A stretch of 64,000 bases of DNA from an uncultured Bacteroidales bacterium. GTDB lineage: Bacteria > Bacteroidota > Bacteroidia > Bacteroidales > Bacteroidaceae. Of this stretch, positions 52,822 to 61,896 are shown piece by piece; within the stretch, counting starts at the first letter, position 1; each line of letters starts with the position of its first letter. The notes beneath the pieces are model-generated. The model saw only the letters and a program-made list of their open reading frames with translations. It ran no database searches and was not told where the DNA came from. The DNA lies in NCBI GenBank assembly GCA_902799655.1, contig CADCBH010000015.1, forward strand, positions 51,499 to 115,498. The letters run 5' to 3'. Made by a program: the position numbers and the translations under genes.

Positions 52822-54884
52822 TGCTACTGAATATGACATACTCGCTATTGCTTGGCAACTTGTTGATTAGCCTGTTGCAGCCGGTATTCCTGGTTGTTGT
52901 GGTGGTGGCTTTCATTGTCGTGTTAGTACAGTATCGCCATGTACGCATGCGGATTCGTCAGGATGCTGATATGATGCGAAGCAGTTATGAGATGATGAAC
53001 AGTGCGCTGAAGGTAGCATCTAATAATGTCATTATCTACGATTTGCGCACGTCTGTCATCCATCAGACGAGTGGCAAGATGTTGCTAGCAGAAAATGTTA
53101 CTGTTGAGGAATTCAAGCAACATGTTCATCCAGATGACCTTGACACGGTAGTTAATAGCATTCGCCAGTTACGTCTCGGCCAGCAGCAACAGAGTGACTT
53201 TGCCTATCGGTGGAATTTCAACGGCCCTGGCGAAGAGCCGCAATGGGCTTTTCTTCGAAATACCAGCGTTGCTGAGCACGATGAATTCAGCAGTGAGATT
53301 ACCAGCATAGTCAGTGTTCTTGTTGATGAGACCGATCTGCACCAGCAACAGAAAGAAGAGGAGGAACTCTCACAGAAGTATAAAAAGATTTTTGAAGACT
53401 CCATTATCGGCTTGTCATTCTATACTCCTGACGGTTGGCTGATCGACGCCAACAAGGTGATGCGTCAGATCTGCCATTTCGATTCTGATGAGGCTGATGC
53501 TTTCTTCTCTTCTACCAACTTATTTGAGCTATTCCCGTTTAACGAGATCTTTGCCAATCGTCAGCCATACGAGTATTGGGCATGCTCGCATAGTATTATT
53601 CCTGAGCGTGATATGCGTGTCTATCTTGAGATTGGTGTACATCCCATCTATGACAAGAATGGCAACCTGGTCTATATCTCCATTGCAACCCGTGATGTCT
53701 CTGCTGAGCGCGAAATGTACCTTCAGGCTAATCATAATGATGCGGAGATACAGAAAGTCAATGAGTCTATTCAAGTCTATGAACAAGAGTTGCGCTATAT
53801 GATGGAAACCTGTGGTATTCAGGCTTGGCGTATTACACTGGAGCGTGACGTTATCGAGTTCTATAATGGTCTGAGTTCGGTAGATATCCATTTTACACTG
53901 GAACAGTTGCGCAGCATCTTTGTCAATCAGGATGATGAGTTTGTACAAGCCCTTGTCAATCCTGCTGAGGCTATATCTAAGCCGTTGAGCTATATGGGTC
54001 AGATGCATCCGGTGGTATCGCGCAAACAGACAGAACCGCAGTGGGTGCAGATCAACAGTATTCCGGAATACGATGAACACGGGAATCTGAAAGGAGCCTT
54101 TGGTATTTGGAGAAATATCAATAACCTGATGAAGAAGCAGGAAGAGCTGAAGCGGGAAACAGAGCGAGCCAATGACTCTGGTCGCATGAAGAGTGTCTTC
54201 ATTGCTAATATGACCCATGAGATTCGTACGCCACTGAATGCGATAGTAGGTTTCTCGGATGTACTGCCTATGCTGACGAGTCAGGAGGAGCGCCAGGAGA
54301 TGCTCCGGCTGATTATGGACAACTGCGACATGCTGATGCGCTTAGTCAATGACATTCAGGCAGCAGCCTCTTTGGATGTGAAAGGTGGCGTGCAGATAAC
54401 ACCTGTGAAAATTGATTTCTCTAAATTCTTTGACGAGATCAGTGAGTCTATGGCCCATCGCGTCCAAGCACCTGGTGTTGAGTTTATCAAGGAGAATCCT
54501 TACACCACCTATGTGACAACGGTAGATGAAGCTCACATTCGTCAGGTGTGTACCAATTTTGTCACCAATGCAGTGAAATATACCCAGCAAGGACATATTA
54601 AACTAGGCTATCGCAAGGAATGGCGCGAAGAAAACGGTGGAAATCGCGAGGGATTATATATTTATTGCGAAGATACAGGAAACGGTATCCCCAAAGAGTC
54701 GCAATCGAAGGTCTTCGACCGTTTCTTCAAACTCAATGACTATATACAAGGTACAGGTCTCGGTCTAAGCATCTGTAAGGCGATTGCCGATGCTTGTCAC
54801 GGCTTTATCGGTGTCGATTCGGAAGGTGAGAACCAAGGCTCTACCTTCTGGCTGTGGATTCCTTGTGAAGAAATCAAAATATAA
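52818..54884 (+). CDS. Sensor kinase 2: canonical PAS histidine kinase
   Basis: 688 residues. Membrane helix about 10-36, PAS regions about 55-170, 190-310 and 325-445, then DHp and HATPase_c domains. H-box NMTHEIRTPLNAIVGFSD with His467; N-box TNFVTNAVKYT; G1 DTGNGI; F-box FDRFFKL; G2 GTGLGLSI. All residues needed for autophosphorylation are present. There is no receiver domain, and no response regulator gene lies nearby, so the phosphate acceptor is coded elsewhere. The cytosolic half is a clear paralog of kinase 4 (shared EL-RYM/L, TEPQWVQ/TTTWFSL contexts). It has no extracytoplasmic domain, so it should sense a cytosolic or membrane signal. Confidence 0.9.
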   Translation: MMLLNMTYSLLLGNLLISLLQPVFLVVVVVAFIVVLVQYRHVRMRIRQDADMMRSSYEMMNSALKVASNNVIIYDLRTSVIHQTSGKMLLAENVTVEEFKQHVHPDDLDTVVNSIRQLRLGQQQQSDFAYRWNFNGPGEEPQWAFLRNTSVAEHDEFSSEITSIVSVLVDETDLHQQQKEEEELSQKYKKIFEDSIIGLSFYTPDGWLIDANKVMRQICHFDSDEADAFFSSTNLFELFPFNEIFANRQPYEYWACSHSIIPERDMRVYLEIGVHPIYDKNGNLVYISIATRDVSAEREMYLQANHNDAEIQKVNESIQVYEQELRYMMETCGIQAWRITLERDVIEFYNGLSSVDIHFTLEQLRSIFVNQDDEFVQALVNPAEAISKPLSYMGQMHPVVSRKQTEPQWVQINSIPEYDEHGNLKGAFGIWRNINNLMKKQEELKRETERANDSGRMKSVFIANMTHEIRTPLNAIVGFSDVLPMLTSQEERQEMLRLIMDNCDMLMRLVNDIQAAASLDVKGGVQITPVKIDFSKFFDEISESMAHRVQAPGVEFIKENPYTTYVTTVDEAHIRQVCTNFVTNAVKYTQQGHIKLGYRKEWREENGGNREGLYIYCEDTGNGIPKESQSKVFDRFFKLNDYIQGTGLGLSICKAIADACHGFIGVDSEGENQGSTFWLWIPCEEIKI

Positions 54885-54896
54885 GTGTCATCAACC

Positions 54897-57671
54897 ATGA
54901 ACAAGCGTATTCAATTATACTTCTTATTATTACTATTTATTATATCTCCACAGCTGGCACAGGCGAGTGACAGTACAAGGGTGTTTACACAGACACATCC
55001 TCTGGTCTATGAGGACGCCTGGGATTTATGGCCCTATTCCTTTCTGAATGCCAATGGTGAGGCTGTCGGCTATAACATCGATTTGCTCGACCTCATCTGC
55101 AAAGAGCTCGAAATACCTTATGTCGTTAATCTGAAGCCTACCATTAAGGCTCTCAATGATTTGAAAAATGGCGAAGCCGACCTGATGTTGGCCATGGCTG
55201 CCGACTATCATGACGAGTATGGTCTCTATGGTAAGTCGGTCGTTCAGATATTTACCCATAGCGTGTTGCATCGTAAAGGTGAGCCGCTTCACATTAAGAA
55301 AGAGAATGATCTGGCCCATCATAAGGTCATCGTGCATGAGGGCAGTTATTCGCATCATCTGATGCAGGAGAAAGGGTGGGGTGACAAGGCCATTCCATAT
55401 AATGATATGCGCGAGGCTGTGCAGTATATCCATGACACTCCTGGGCAACAGATTGTATGGAACACCTTGTCGCTGAAGTGGCTTCAGCGTACCTTGCATT
55501 TTGATGATTTGCAACTCTCTCCAGTCAAGATGCCGCATGGCCATTATAAGTTCATGTCGAACAACTCCGATCTACTCAACAAGATAGACAGCGTCTATAC
55601 CATATTGGAGTCGGAGGGTAAGCTGCAGGGTATCCAGAACAAATGGTTCTATCCTGAACGCAAGGACAGTGGCATCCCTTTCTGGATTTGGCAATTGGCA
55701 GGCGCTCTATTCATTCTCCTGTTGATAGGCATAGGCTATTATGTCTTCTATCGCATTCGCGAGTCGAAGATGACCAAGACATTTCGACGCAGCAATAATC
55801 GTCTGTCGCTCATCCTGAAAACCAGCCATGTGCGTGTATGGTTGTTCAATGTCGAGAAGAAAACAGTCACTGTATTCAATGAGAATGGTGAAGTCGAGGC
55901 TGAGGACCAGCCGCCCACCATCTTCTTCCAGCGAATGGTTGCCGAGGATGTGCAGCGCATCAGTAGTGCATTGTTGTCGATTGTTGAGGGACAGCACGAA
56001 AAAGTATCACTGGAAGTATGCTTTGAGGATAAGGAGAGCGGTGAAAGACGTACACTGGCTATCGTTCTTTCCATCCTGCACTGTGATCGCTATGGTCATC
56101 CTACAGACATCATTGGTACTACGAGCGATGTCACGGAAAACCGTCGCCGTCAGGAACAGATTAAGCGCGTGATGCTACGCTATCAGTCTATTTTCAGCTC
56201 GGCCATGGTCGATACCATCACCTATGATGCTCTGGGTTATATGGCGGATATGAACGAGAAAGCCGCAAAAGCCTTCCCAGGTGGTTTGGAGGGCGCTTTG
56301 AAGAACCATGTCCATCTGCGTGATGTCATTGGCGAGAATGTTTCGTTGGAGACGATGCAGCCTATATACATGACCCGACTGTATGAAGTCGATTCCGACT
56401 CGCGCGTGTTTAATAAGGATATCCACCATCGCAAGATGTATTATGAGCTGCAGCTCATGCCATTGCGTGATGAGCAAGGTAAGATGAAAGCTATCTTTGG
56501 TACTGGCCGTGATGTCTCTGAACTAGTGAAGTCGTATCTGCGTCTGCAGCATAACCTTGCTTTGCAGGAACAGGCTAACGAGGAGATGAACAATTACTTC
56601 CGCAATATCAACTTTGTGTTGCAGAATGGCGGTGTGCGTATGGCTAAATACTCTCCCGATACCCATACCTTGTTGATCTATAGTAGCCTGGGACAGGAGC
56701 AGAATCAGCTGACACAGACGCGAGCACTCGCACTTACCGATGATGGCTATAAGAAATTGGCACAGCGCGTCATCAATAGCATGGATAATAGGGTGCAGAC
56801 CCCTCTGAAGGCTACTATCAAGACGATTTTGCGTGTCAAGGGTGGTAAGCGCCTGACGCTGTTGCTCTCATTTATCCCCACCGAAGACGAGCAAGGACGC
56901 GTTGTTGAGTACTTTGGCGTCTGCCGTGACATCAGTGAAATCAAGGCCACTGAAGAGAAACTGGCTGAGGAGTCGGCCAAGGCTCAGGAGGTTGAGACGG
57001 TGAAGAATGCCTTCTTGCGTAATATGAGCTACGAGATTCGTACGCCATTGAGTTCTGTTGTGGGCTTTGCTGAGCTTTTCGAGCAGGAGCATGCTTCAGA
57101 AGACGAGGGCCTTTTTATTGAGCAGATTAAAAACAACTCGGCGCTGCTGTTGAAACTCATCAACAATATATTGTTCCTGTCGCGACTGGATGCCGGCATG
57201 ATCAACCTCAACGTGCATCCCGTCGATTTCTCCAAATTCTTTGAGGCTCGTTGTGAGACGGCCTGGGCCAATCGTCAGGAAGAGGGCGTAGAGTATGTGA
57301 TTGACAACCGCTATGCCCAGATGACGGTAGAGATTGATGATCAGAATCTGGGACATGTCATCGATGAGATTGTGGTCAATGCTGCCACGCATACCCATGA
57401 GGGTATGGTTCGCTGTAGTTATGAATATACCGGTGAGGATCTTGTTATGGCCTTCCAGGATACGGGAAGCGGTATTTCCAAGGAACGGCTTTCTCAGATT
57501 TTCAAGCGCTTTGCATCCATAGGAAGTCATGGTACGGGCTTGGGACTGAGCATTTGTCACGATATGGTTAAGCTGATGGGTGGCAAGATCAAGATTAAGT
57601 CAGAAGAGGGTAAGGGTACCATCGTGTGGGTTACCATCCCTTGTAAGTGTACTGAAATCGTCAGGAAATGA
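54897..57671 (+). CDS. Sensor kinase 3: SBP_bac_3-PAS kinase with Tyr in place of H-box His
   Basis: 924 residues from ATG 54897, which opens a signal peptide (MNKRIQLYFLLLLFIISPQL); a GTG 12 bases earlier is less likely. Periplasmic solute-binding domain family 3 (about 29-255: YEDAWDLWPYSFLNANGEAV, NGEADLMLAMAADYHDEYGL), membrane helix (about 262-284), three PAS regions, DHp and HATPase_c. The H-box is NMSYEIRTPL with Tyr712. The ATPase domain looks usable: VVNAATHT keeps the key Asn, with DTGSGI and GTGLGLSI. It might bind ATP and act in trans on a His-bearing partner; kinase 4 is adjacent. Ligand likely an amino acid or similar small solute. Confidence 0.87.
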   Translation: MNKRIQLYFLLLLFIISPQLAQASDSTRVFTQTHPLVYEDAWDLWPYSFLNANGEAVGYNIDLLDLICKELEIPYVVNLKPTIKALNDLKNGEADLMLAMAADYHDEYGLYGKSVVQIFTHSVLHRKGEPLHIKKENDLAHHKVIVHEGSYSHHLMQEKGWGDKAIPYNDMREAVQYIHDTPGQQIVWNTLSLKWLQRTLHFDDLQLSPVKMPHGHYKFMSNNSDLLNKIDSVYTILESEGKLQGIQNKWFYPERKDSGIPFWIWQLAGALFILLLIGIGYYVFYRIRESKMTKTFRRSNNRLSLILKTSHVRVWLFNVEKKTVTVFNENGEVEAEDQPPTIFFQRMVAEDVQRISSALLSIVEGQHEKVSLEVCFEDKESGERRTLAIVLSILHCDRYGHPTDIIGTTSDVTENRRRQEQIKRVMLRYQSIFSSAMVDTITYDALGYMADMNEKAAKAFPGGLEGALKNHVHLRDVIGENVSLETMQPIYMTRLYEVDSDSRVFNKDIHHRKMYYELQLMPLRDEQGKMKAIFGTGRDVSELVKSYLRLQHNLALQEQANEEMNNYFRNINFVLQNGGVRMAKYSPDTHTLLIYSSLGQEQNQLTQTRALALTDDGYKKLAQRVINSMDNRVQTPLKATIKTILRVKGGKRLTLLLSFIPTEDEQGRVVEYFGVCRDISEIKATEEKLAEESAKAQEVETVKNAFLRNMSYEIRTPLSSVVGFAELFEQEHASEDEGLFIEQIKNNSALLLKLINNILFLSRLDAGMINLNVHPVDFSKFFEARCETAWANRQEEGVEYVIDNRYAQMTVEIDDQNLGHVIDEIVVNAATHTHEGMVRCSYEYTGEDLVMAFQDTGSGISKERLSQIFKRFASIGSHGTGLGLSICHDMVKLMGGKIKIKSEEGKGTIVWVTIPCKCTEIVRK

Positions 57672-57679
57672 GAAGGAGG
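57672..57679 (+). promoter_or_regulatory. Strong Shine-Dalgarno for sensor kinase 4
   Basis: GAAGGAGG lies nine bases before the ATG at 57689. Such a consensus site is unusual for this genome and decides between this start and an in-frame ATG at 57668. Confidence 0.65.
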
Positions 57680-57688
57680 ACAAACATT

Positions 57689-60436
57689 ATGAAAAGATTA
57701 TCCGTCATATTACTATTCTTCATGCTGCTTGTCTCTCCTGTAGCAGCCAAAGGCGCCTATGGCTATACCGAAGAGCACCCTCTGATTATTGCTTGTGACT
57801 GGGATTTCCGTCCCTTCGAGTTTCTCGACAGTGATGGTGAACCGGCAGGCTATAATGTAGAAGTGCTTGGTATCATCCTCGACCGTCTGGAGATTCCCCA
57901 TAAGTTTGTCATGCAAGAGTGGCAGGCAGCCAGTGATATGTTTGTTAACCACAGGGCTGATTTGTTACATGCATTATCATCATATTATAAGGCACCTTCC
58001 TTCATACAGACCAAGAAATATGTCAACTACTATACCGTCCGTGCTGTCCGTCGCATTGATACACCACCTTTTGGAGGTGTTACCAGACTCACCAAGGGCA
58101 TGAGGCTGGGTGTCAAGAAGAACGACTATGGTGCCTTGCGCGTGTCGGAACTCGATACGATAGTCTTTGACTGCCAGTACTATTCGCCAAAGGATGGTTT
58201 GACACGAGTACGCAACAAGCAGTGTGATTATTATATCTGGGGTATGATTCCCGTCGCCCATAAAATTCAGGAGCTGCGTATCGACAGCCTGACCCTCGAC
58301 GAGGTGTCAGACATACCTGCAGGTGAATTGCATATCATTGGCTATAATATGGATGTCATTGAAGGCATTGACGATCAGTACACACGTATGGAACAGTCGG
58401 GTGACCTGCAGCGTATCTATGACAAGTGGTTCTATCCTGAGCGCCACCACGACAATGAGTCGCCCATGGCTCCTTTCCTGATTATCGGCCTGTTTCTTGC
58501 TGGTGTCGCAGCCTTTGTTTCCAGTCGCCTGATTACTTTGCGTGTCAGGGCTGTTGTGCGTCGCAGTGCCGAACTCAACAGCATGATGCAGCAGGCCCTT
58601 GAGATGGATGAGTATTATGTCCTGGAGTACGATGTCGTTTCCGGACATGTGAAGAATCTCCATGGTCTTTTGTTACCCGACTGGGGTATTACCATTGAGG
58701 AACTGATAGAGCGCATCAGTCCTGAACAGCGTGATGAGTTCCGCCAGCATATCGAGAGTATGAAGCGTGGTGAGTGTGAAGCCTGGACGCTTCAGCGCAA
58801 ATGGAATGCGGGTACCATTGATGCTCCCGACTGGAGGGAGTATGATGGCAGTGCGATTCTGGAACGGGTCAATGGTGTGCCGCGCTATATCGTCCATACC
58901 GTCAAGGACATTACCCGTGAGGTGGAGGATGAATACCACAATCAGGCCATGGCCAACACCTATAAGATGGTGTACGACACCAATATGATGGCATTGTCCA
59001 CTTATGATGGCGAGGGTCATCTGCTGACCTTCAACCAGAGAATGCGCGAGCTCTGCGAGTTGAATGAAGAGCGTGAGAAGTTCTTCCGTGAGACTTCGCT
59101 CTTCGACGATGTCTTTGGCAAGGCATTCCTTGAGCAGGGATTTGATGGCGATTTTCATTTCTGTGGTCGCATGTACTATCCCGAGTTGGGTATCGACAAG
59201 TATATCGAGTCGCGTATCGTGCCTGTCAAGGATGATGAGGGTCGCTTGCTTTATTTCATTGTCTCTGCACGCGACGTGACTGCTGAGCGCGATATGTATA
59301 TGAAGCAGCGCGAACACGACCGTCAGTTGCAGAAGACCCATGCCGCCATCAACGGCTACGAGCGCCAACTGCGCTATCTGCTCGAGGAGAGTAACATGTA
59401 TGTATGGTCGCTCAACATTGCCAACAACCAGATCCGCTTTACCCGTTCGTTGCGTCAGACAGAGTACTCTGTGACGCTGAAAGACTATCTCGACGGCTTG
59501 GTGGAGGATGAGGTGGCCGCAGCTGATGTGATTCAGAAGGAGTATATTGCGAAGGGCAAACCATTTACTACTGTCCATAGGTTCAAATATACGCCTATCA
59601 CGAAGACCACCACCTGGTTCTCACTGAGCGGTATCCCCATTACTGACAAGAACGGACATGTAGTGCGCTACTTCGGTATCGTACGCGACATTACCGACTT
59701 GATGAGTGCCCAGCAGCGCCTGAAAGAGGAGACGTTGCGTGCTGAGGATTCGGGACGTCTGAAGAGTGTCTTCCTGGCCAATATGACGCATGAGATCCGT
59801 ACACCGCTCAATGCCATTGTCGGATTCAGCGACTTGTTGCAAGTGGTTGATAGTCCCGAGGAGCGTCGTGAGTTTATTCGCATCATCCGCACCAATTGCG
59901 ACATGCTGTTGCGACTCATCAATGATATCCTGGAGGCCAGCGATATGGGTCAGTCTATCGCACTGAAACGGGAGTCTGTTGATTTGGCACTGGTCTTTGA
60001 TGACATCTGTCAGGTACTCCAGCAGCGTGTACAGGATCCTGCCGTTGAGTTCCTCAAGGACAATCCCTACACGACGATGCCTGCCATGATCGATATTGGT
60101 CGTCTGCAACAAGTGCTGACCAATTTCGTCACTAATGCCGTGAAATATACCAAGCAGGGCCATATCCGTGTGGGCTATCGCAAGGAGTCGCGTAACATTG
60201 ATAATGAGCGAAAGGATGGCATCTGCTTCTATTGCGAGGATACGGGTGAAGGTATTCCAAAAGAAAAACAAGCGTCCGTATTCGAACGCTTTGTTAAACT
60301 CAATGATTTCGTACAGGGTACGGGCCTCGGCCTTGCCATCTGTAAGGCGATTATTGACAAGGCCGGAGGCCGTATTGGAGTGAACTCAGAAGGTGAAGGC
60401 AAAGGCTCCTCCTTCTGGTTCTGGATTCCTGTTTAG
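57689..60436 (+). CDS. Sensor kinase 4: canonical SBP_bac_3-PAS histidine kinase
   Basis: 915 residues. Signal peptide MKRLSVILLFFMLLVSPVAA, SBP_bac_3 domain (about 25-255: CDWDFRPFEFLDSDGEPAGY), membrane helix (about 258-283), three PAS regions, DHp and HATPase_c. H-box NMTHEIRTPLNAIVGFSD with His701; N-box TNFVTNAVKYT; G1 DTGEGI; G2 GTGLGLAI. All catalytic residues are intact. No receiver domain. Periplasmic binding of a small solute should control kinase activity. It follows kinase 3 with a 17-base gap and ends the operon, overlapping the convergent nhaD stop by four bases. Confidence 0.9.
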   Translation: MKRLSVILLFFMLLVSPVAAKGAYGYTEEHPLIIACDWDFRPFEFLDSDGEPAGYNVEVLGIILDRLEIPHKFVMQEWQAASDMFVNHRADLLHALSSYYKAPSFIQTKKYVNYYTVRAVRRIDTPPFGGVTRLTKGMRLGVKKNDYGALRVSELDTIVFDCQYYSPKDGLTRVRNKQCDYYIWGMIPVAHKIQELRIDSLTLDEVSDIPAGELHIIGYNMDVIEGIDDQYTRMEQSGDLQRIYDKWFYPERHHDNESPMAPFLIIGLFLAGVAAFVSSRLITLRVRAVVRRSAELNSMMQQALEMDEYYVLEYDVVSGHVKNLHGLLLPDWGITIEELIERISPEQRDEFRQHIESMKRGECEAWTLQRKWNAGTIDAPDWREYDGSAILERVNGVPRYIVHTVKDITREVEDEYHNQAMANTYKMVYDTNMMALSTYDGEGHLLTFNQRMRELCELNEEREKFFRETSLFDDVFGKAFLEQGFDGDFHFCGRMYYPELGIDKYIESRIVPVKDDEGRLLYFIVSARDVTAERDMYMKQREHDRQLQKTHAAINGYERQLRYLLEESNMYVWSLNIANNQIRFTRSLRQTEYSVTLKDYLDGLVEDEVAAADVIQKEYIAKGKPFTTVHRFKYTPITKTTTWFSLSGIPITDKNGHVVRYFGIVRDITDLMSAQQRLKEETLRAEDSGRLKSVFLANMTHEIRTPLNAIVGFSDLLQVVDSPEERREFIRIIRTNCDMLLRLINDILEASDMGQSIALKRESVDLALVFDDICQVLQQRVQDPAVEFLKDNPYTTMPAMIDIGRLQQVLTNFVTNAVKYTKQGHIRVGYRKESRNIDNERKDGICFYCEDTGEGIPKEKQASVFERFVKLNDFVQGTGLGLAICKAIIDKAGGRIGVNSEGEGKGSSFWFWIPV

Positions 60437-61764
60437 AACAGTAGTGCTTTCTCCAGCCAGTAGGTGAGGATACCTGCCATATAGCCCACGAAGACAATCC
60501 ACGTGATGCGCTTCATGTACCAGCCAAAGGTAATCTTTTCCAAGCCCATGACAACAACACCTGCTGCTGAGCCGATAATCAGCATCGAACCGCCTACACC
60601 GGCACAGTAGGCCAGCAACTGCCAGAAGATGCCGTCAACGGCCATAGCGCCTTCTGCAGCTACGGGATACATGCCCATACAGCCAGCTACCAATGGCACA
60701 TTATCAACAATCGACGAGAGGACACCGATGATACCGTTGATGACGTAGTAGTTGCCTGAGAATGTCTCGTTGAGGCCTTCGCCAAGCAGCGTCAGCACAC
60801 CCACCTCCTGCAGTACGGCTACTGCCATGAGGATACCCAGGAAGAACATAATGGTCGACAGGTCGATGCGTGAGAGGATGTCGCTCACACGCTTGGCCAT
60901 CGTGTCATCCTCGGCAGTGTTGTGGTGGAAGATCTCCGTCGTTGTCCACAGCACGCCCAATACCAACAGAATGCCCATGAACGGTGGCAGGTGGGTCAGC
61001 GTCTTGAAGATAGGTACGAAGACCAGTCCGCCAACACCCAGCCAGAAGATGATGTCGCGCTGTACCTTCGTGAACTGGCTAATCTCGTTGACCACCAGGT
61101 TCTGTGATTTGTCGAACTTGCCTTTCAGCGAGAGGCTGAGGATGGCTGCAGGAATCACCATGGAGATGAGCGACGGGATGAAAATCTCGCTCAGTACGCC
61201 CTGTGTGGTGATGACACCCTTAATCCATAGCATGATAGTCGTGACGTCGCCGATGGGTGAGAAAGCACCTCCCGAGTTGGCTGAGATGATGACCAGTGCC
61301 GCATAGATCAGACGGTCTTCACGGCTCTGTACCAGTTTGCGCAATACCATGATCATCACAATCGATGTCGTCAGGTTGTCAAGGATGGCCGAGAGGAAGA
61401 AGGTCATGAAGGCCACGCGCCATAGCAGTTTGCGCTTGGAGCGTGTCTTGATGGTGTCGCGCACGAAGTTGAAGCCTCCATTGGTATCGACAATCTCGAC
61501 AATGGTCATGGCTCCCATTAGGAAGAATAGTGTTCCGCCGGCATCGCCCAGGTGATGCTCGATAACATCTGCGATGTGATGCACCACACTGCCTGCAGCA
61601 ATCTGGGGATAGAAGCTGGCAGGGTCGAACATCAACAGCGTCCAGCATACCACGCACATCAGCAGTGCGATGGCTGCTTTGTTCACTTTCGTCAGACTCT
61701 CCAGCGCAATGCACAAGTAGCCTGTGACGAAGGCCACAACGATACAAATAGTAAGTGTTGACAT
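60433..61764 (-). CDS. nhaD: NhaD-type sodium/proton antiporter
   Basis: 443 residues from ATG 61764 (MSTLTICIVVAFVTGYLCIA); upstream in-frame residues cross the promoter. About 12 membrane helices. Family motifs: FFLMGAMTIVEIVDTNGGFN, SAILDNLTTSIVMIMVLRKL, ISANSGGAFSPIGDVTTIML and SSIVDNVPLVAGCMGMY. It exports sodium in exchange for protons at the inner membrane. Single-gene unit with a TACCTTTG box at 61810-61817, divergent from the MscS gene. Confidence 0.92.
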   Translation of the reverse strand: MSTLTICIVVAFVTGYLCIALESLTKVNKAAIALLMCVVCWTLLMFDPASFYPQIAAGSVVHHIADVIEHHLGDAGGTLFFLMGAMTIVEIVDTNGGFNFVRDTIKTRSKRKLLWRVAFMTFFLSAILDNLTTSIVMIMVLRKLVQSREDRLIYAALVIISANSGGAFSPIGDVTTIMLWIKGVITTQGVLSEIFIPSLISMVIPAAILSLSLKGKFDKSQNLVVNEISQFTKVQRDIIFWLGVGGLVFVPIFKTLTHLPPFMGILLVLGVLWTTTEIFHHNTAEDDTMAKRVSDILSRIDLSTIMFFLGILMAVAVLQEVGVLTLLGEGLNETFSGNYYVINGIIGVLSSIVDNVPLVAGCMGMYPVAAEGAMAVDGIFWQLLAYCAGVGGSMLIIGSAAGVVVMGLEKITFGWYMKRITWIVFVGYMAGILTYWLEKALLF

Positions 61765-61809
61765 GTTTGTTTTTCTTTGTTTTTGATAGTATATTCTCTT
61801 TCTTGACTG

Positions 61810-61817
61810 CAAAGGTA
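61810..61817 (-). promoter_or_regulatory. nhaD promoter -7 element (TACCTTTG)
   Basis: The minus strand reads TACCTTTG, 45 bases upstream of the ATG. Confidence 0.7.
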
Positions 61818-61861
61818 ATAAATAATTGTAGACAAACAATGCTTGTTCGGGATTTTTTGTG

Positions 61862-61869
61862 TATATTTG
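61862..61869 (+). promoter_or_regulatory. mscS-like promoter -7 element (TATATTTG)
   Basis: TATATTTG lies 27 bases before the ATG at 61897. Confidence 0.7.
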
Positions 61870-61896
61870 CAATCGGAACATAGAAAATGAAGGACA

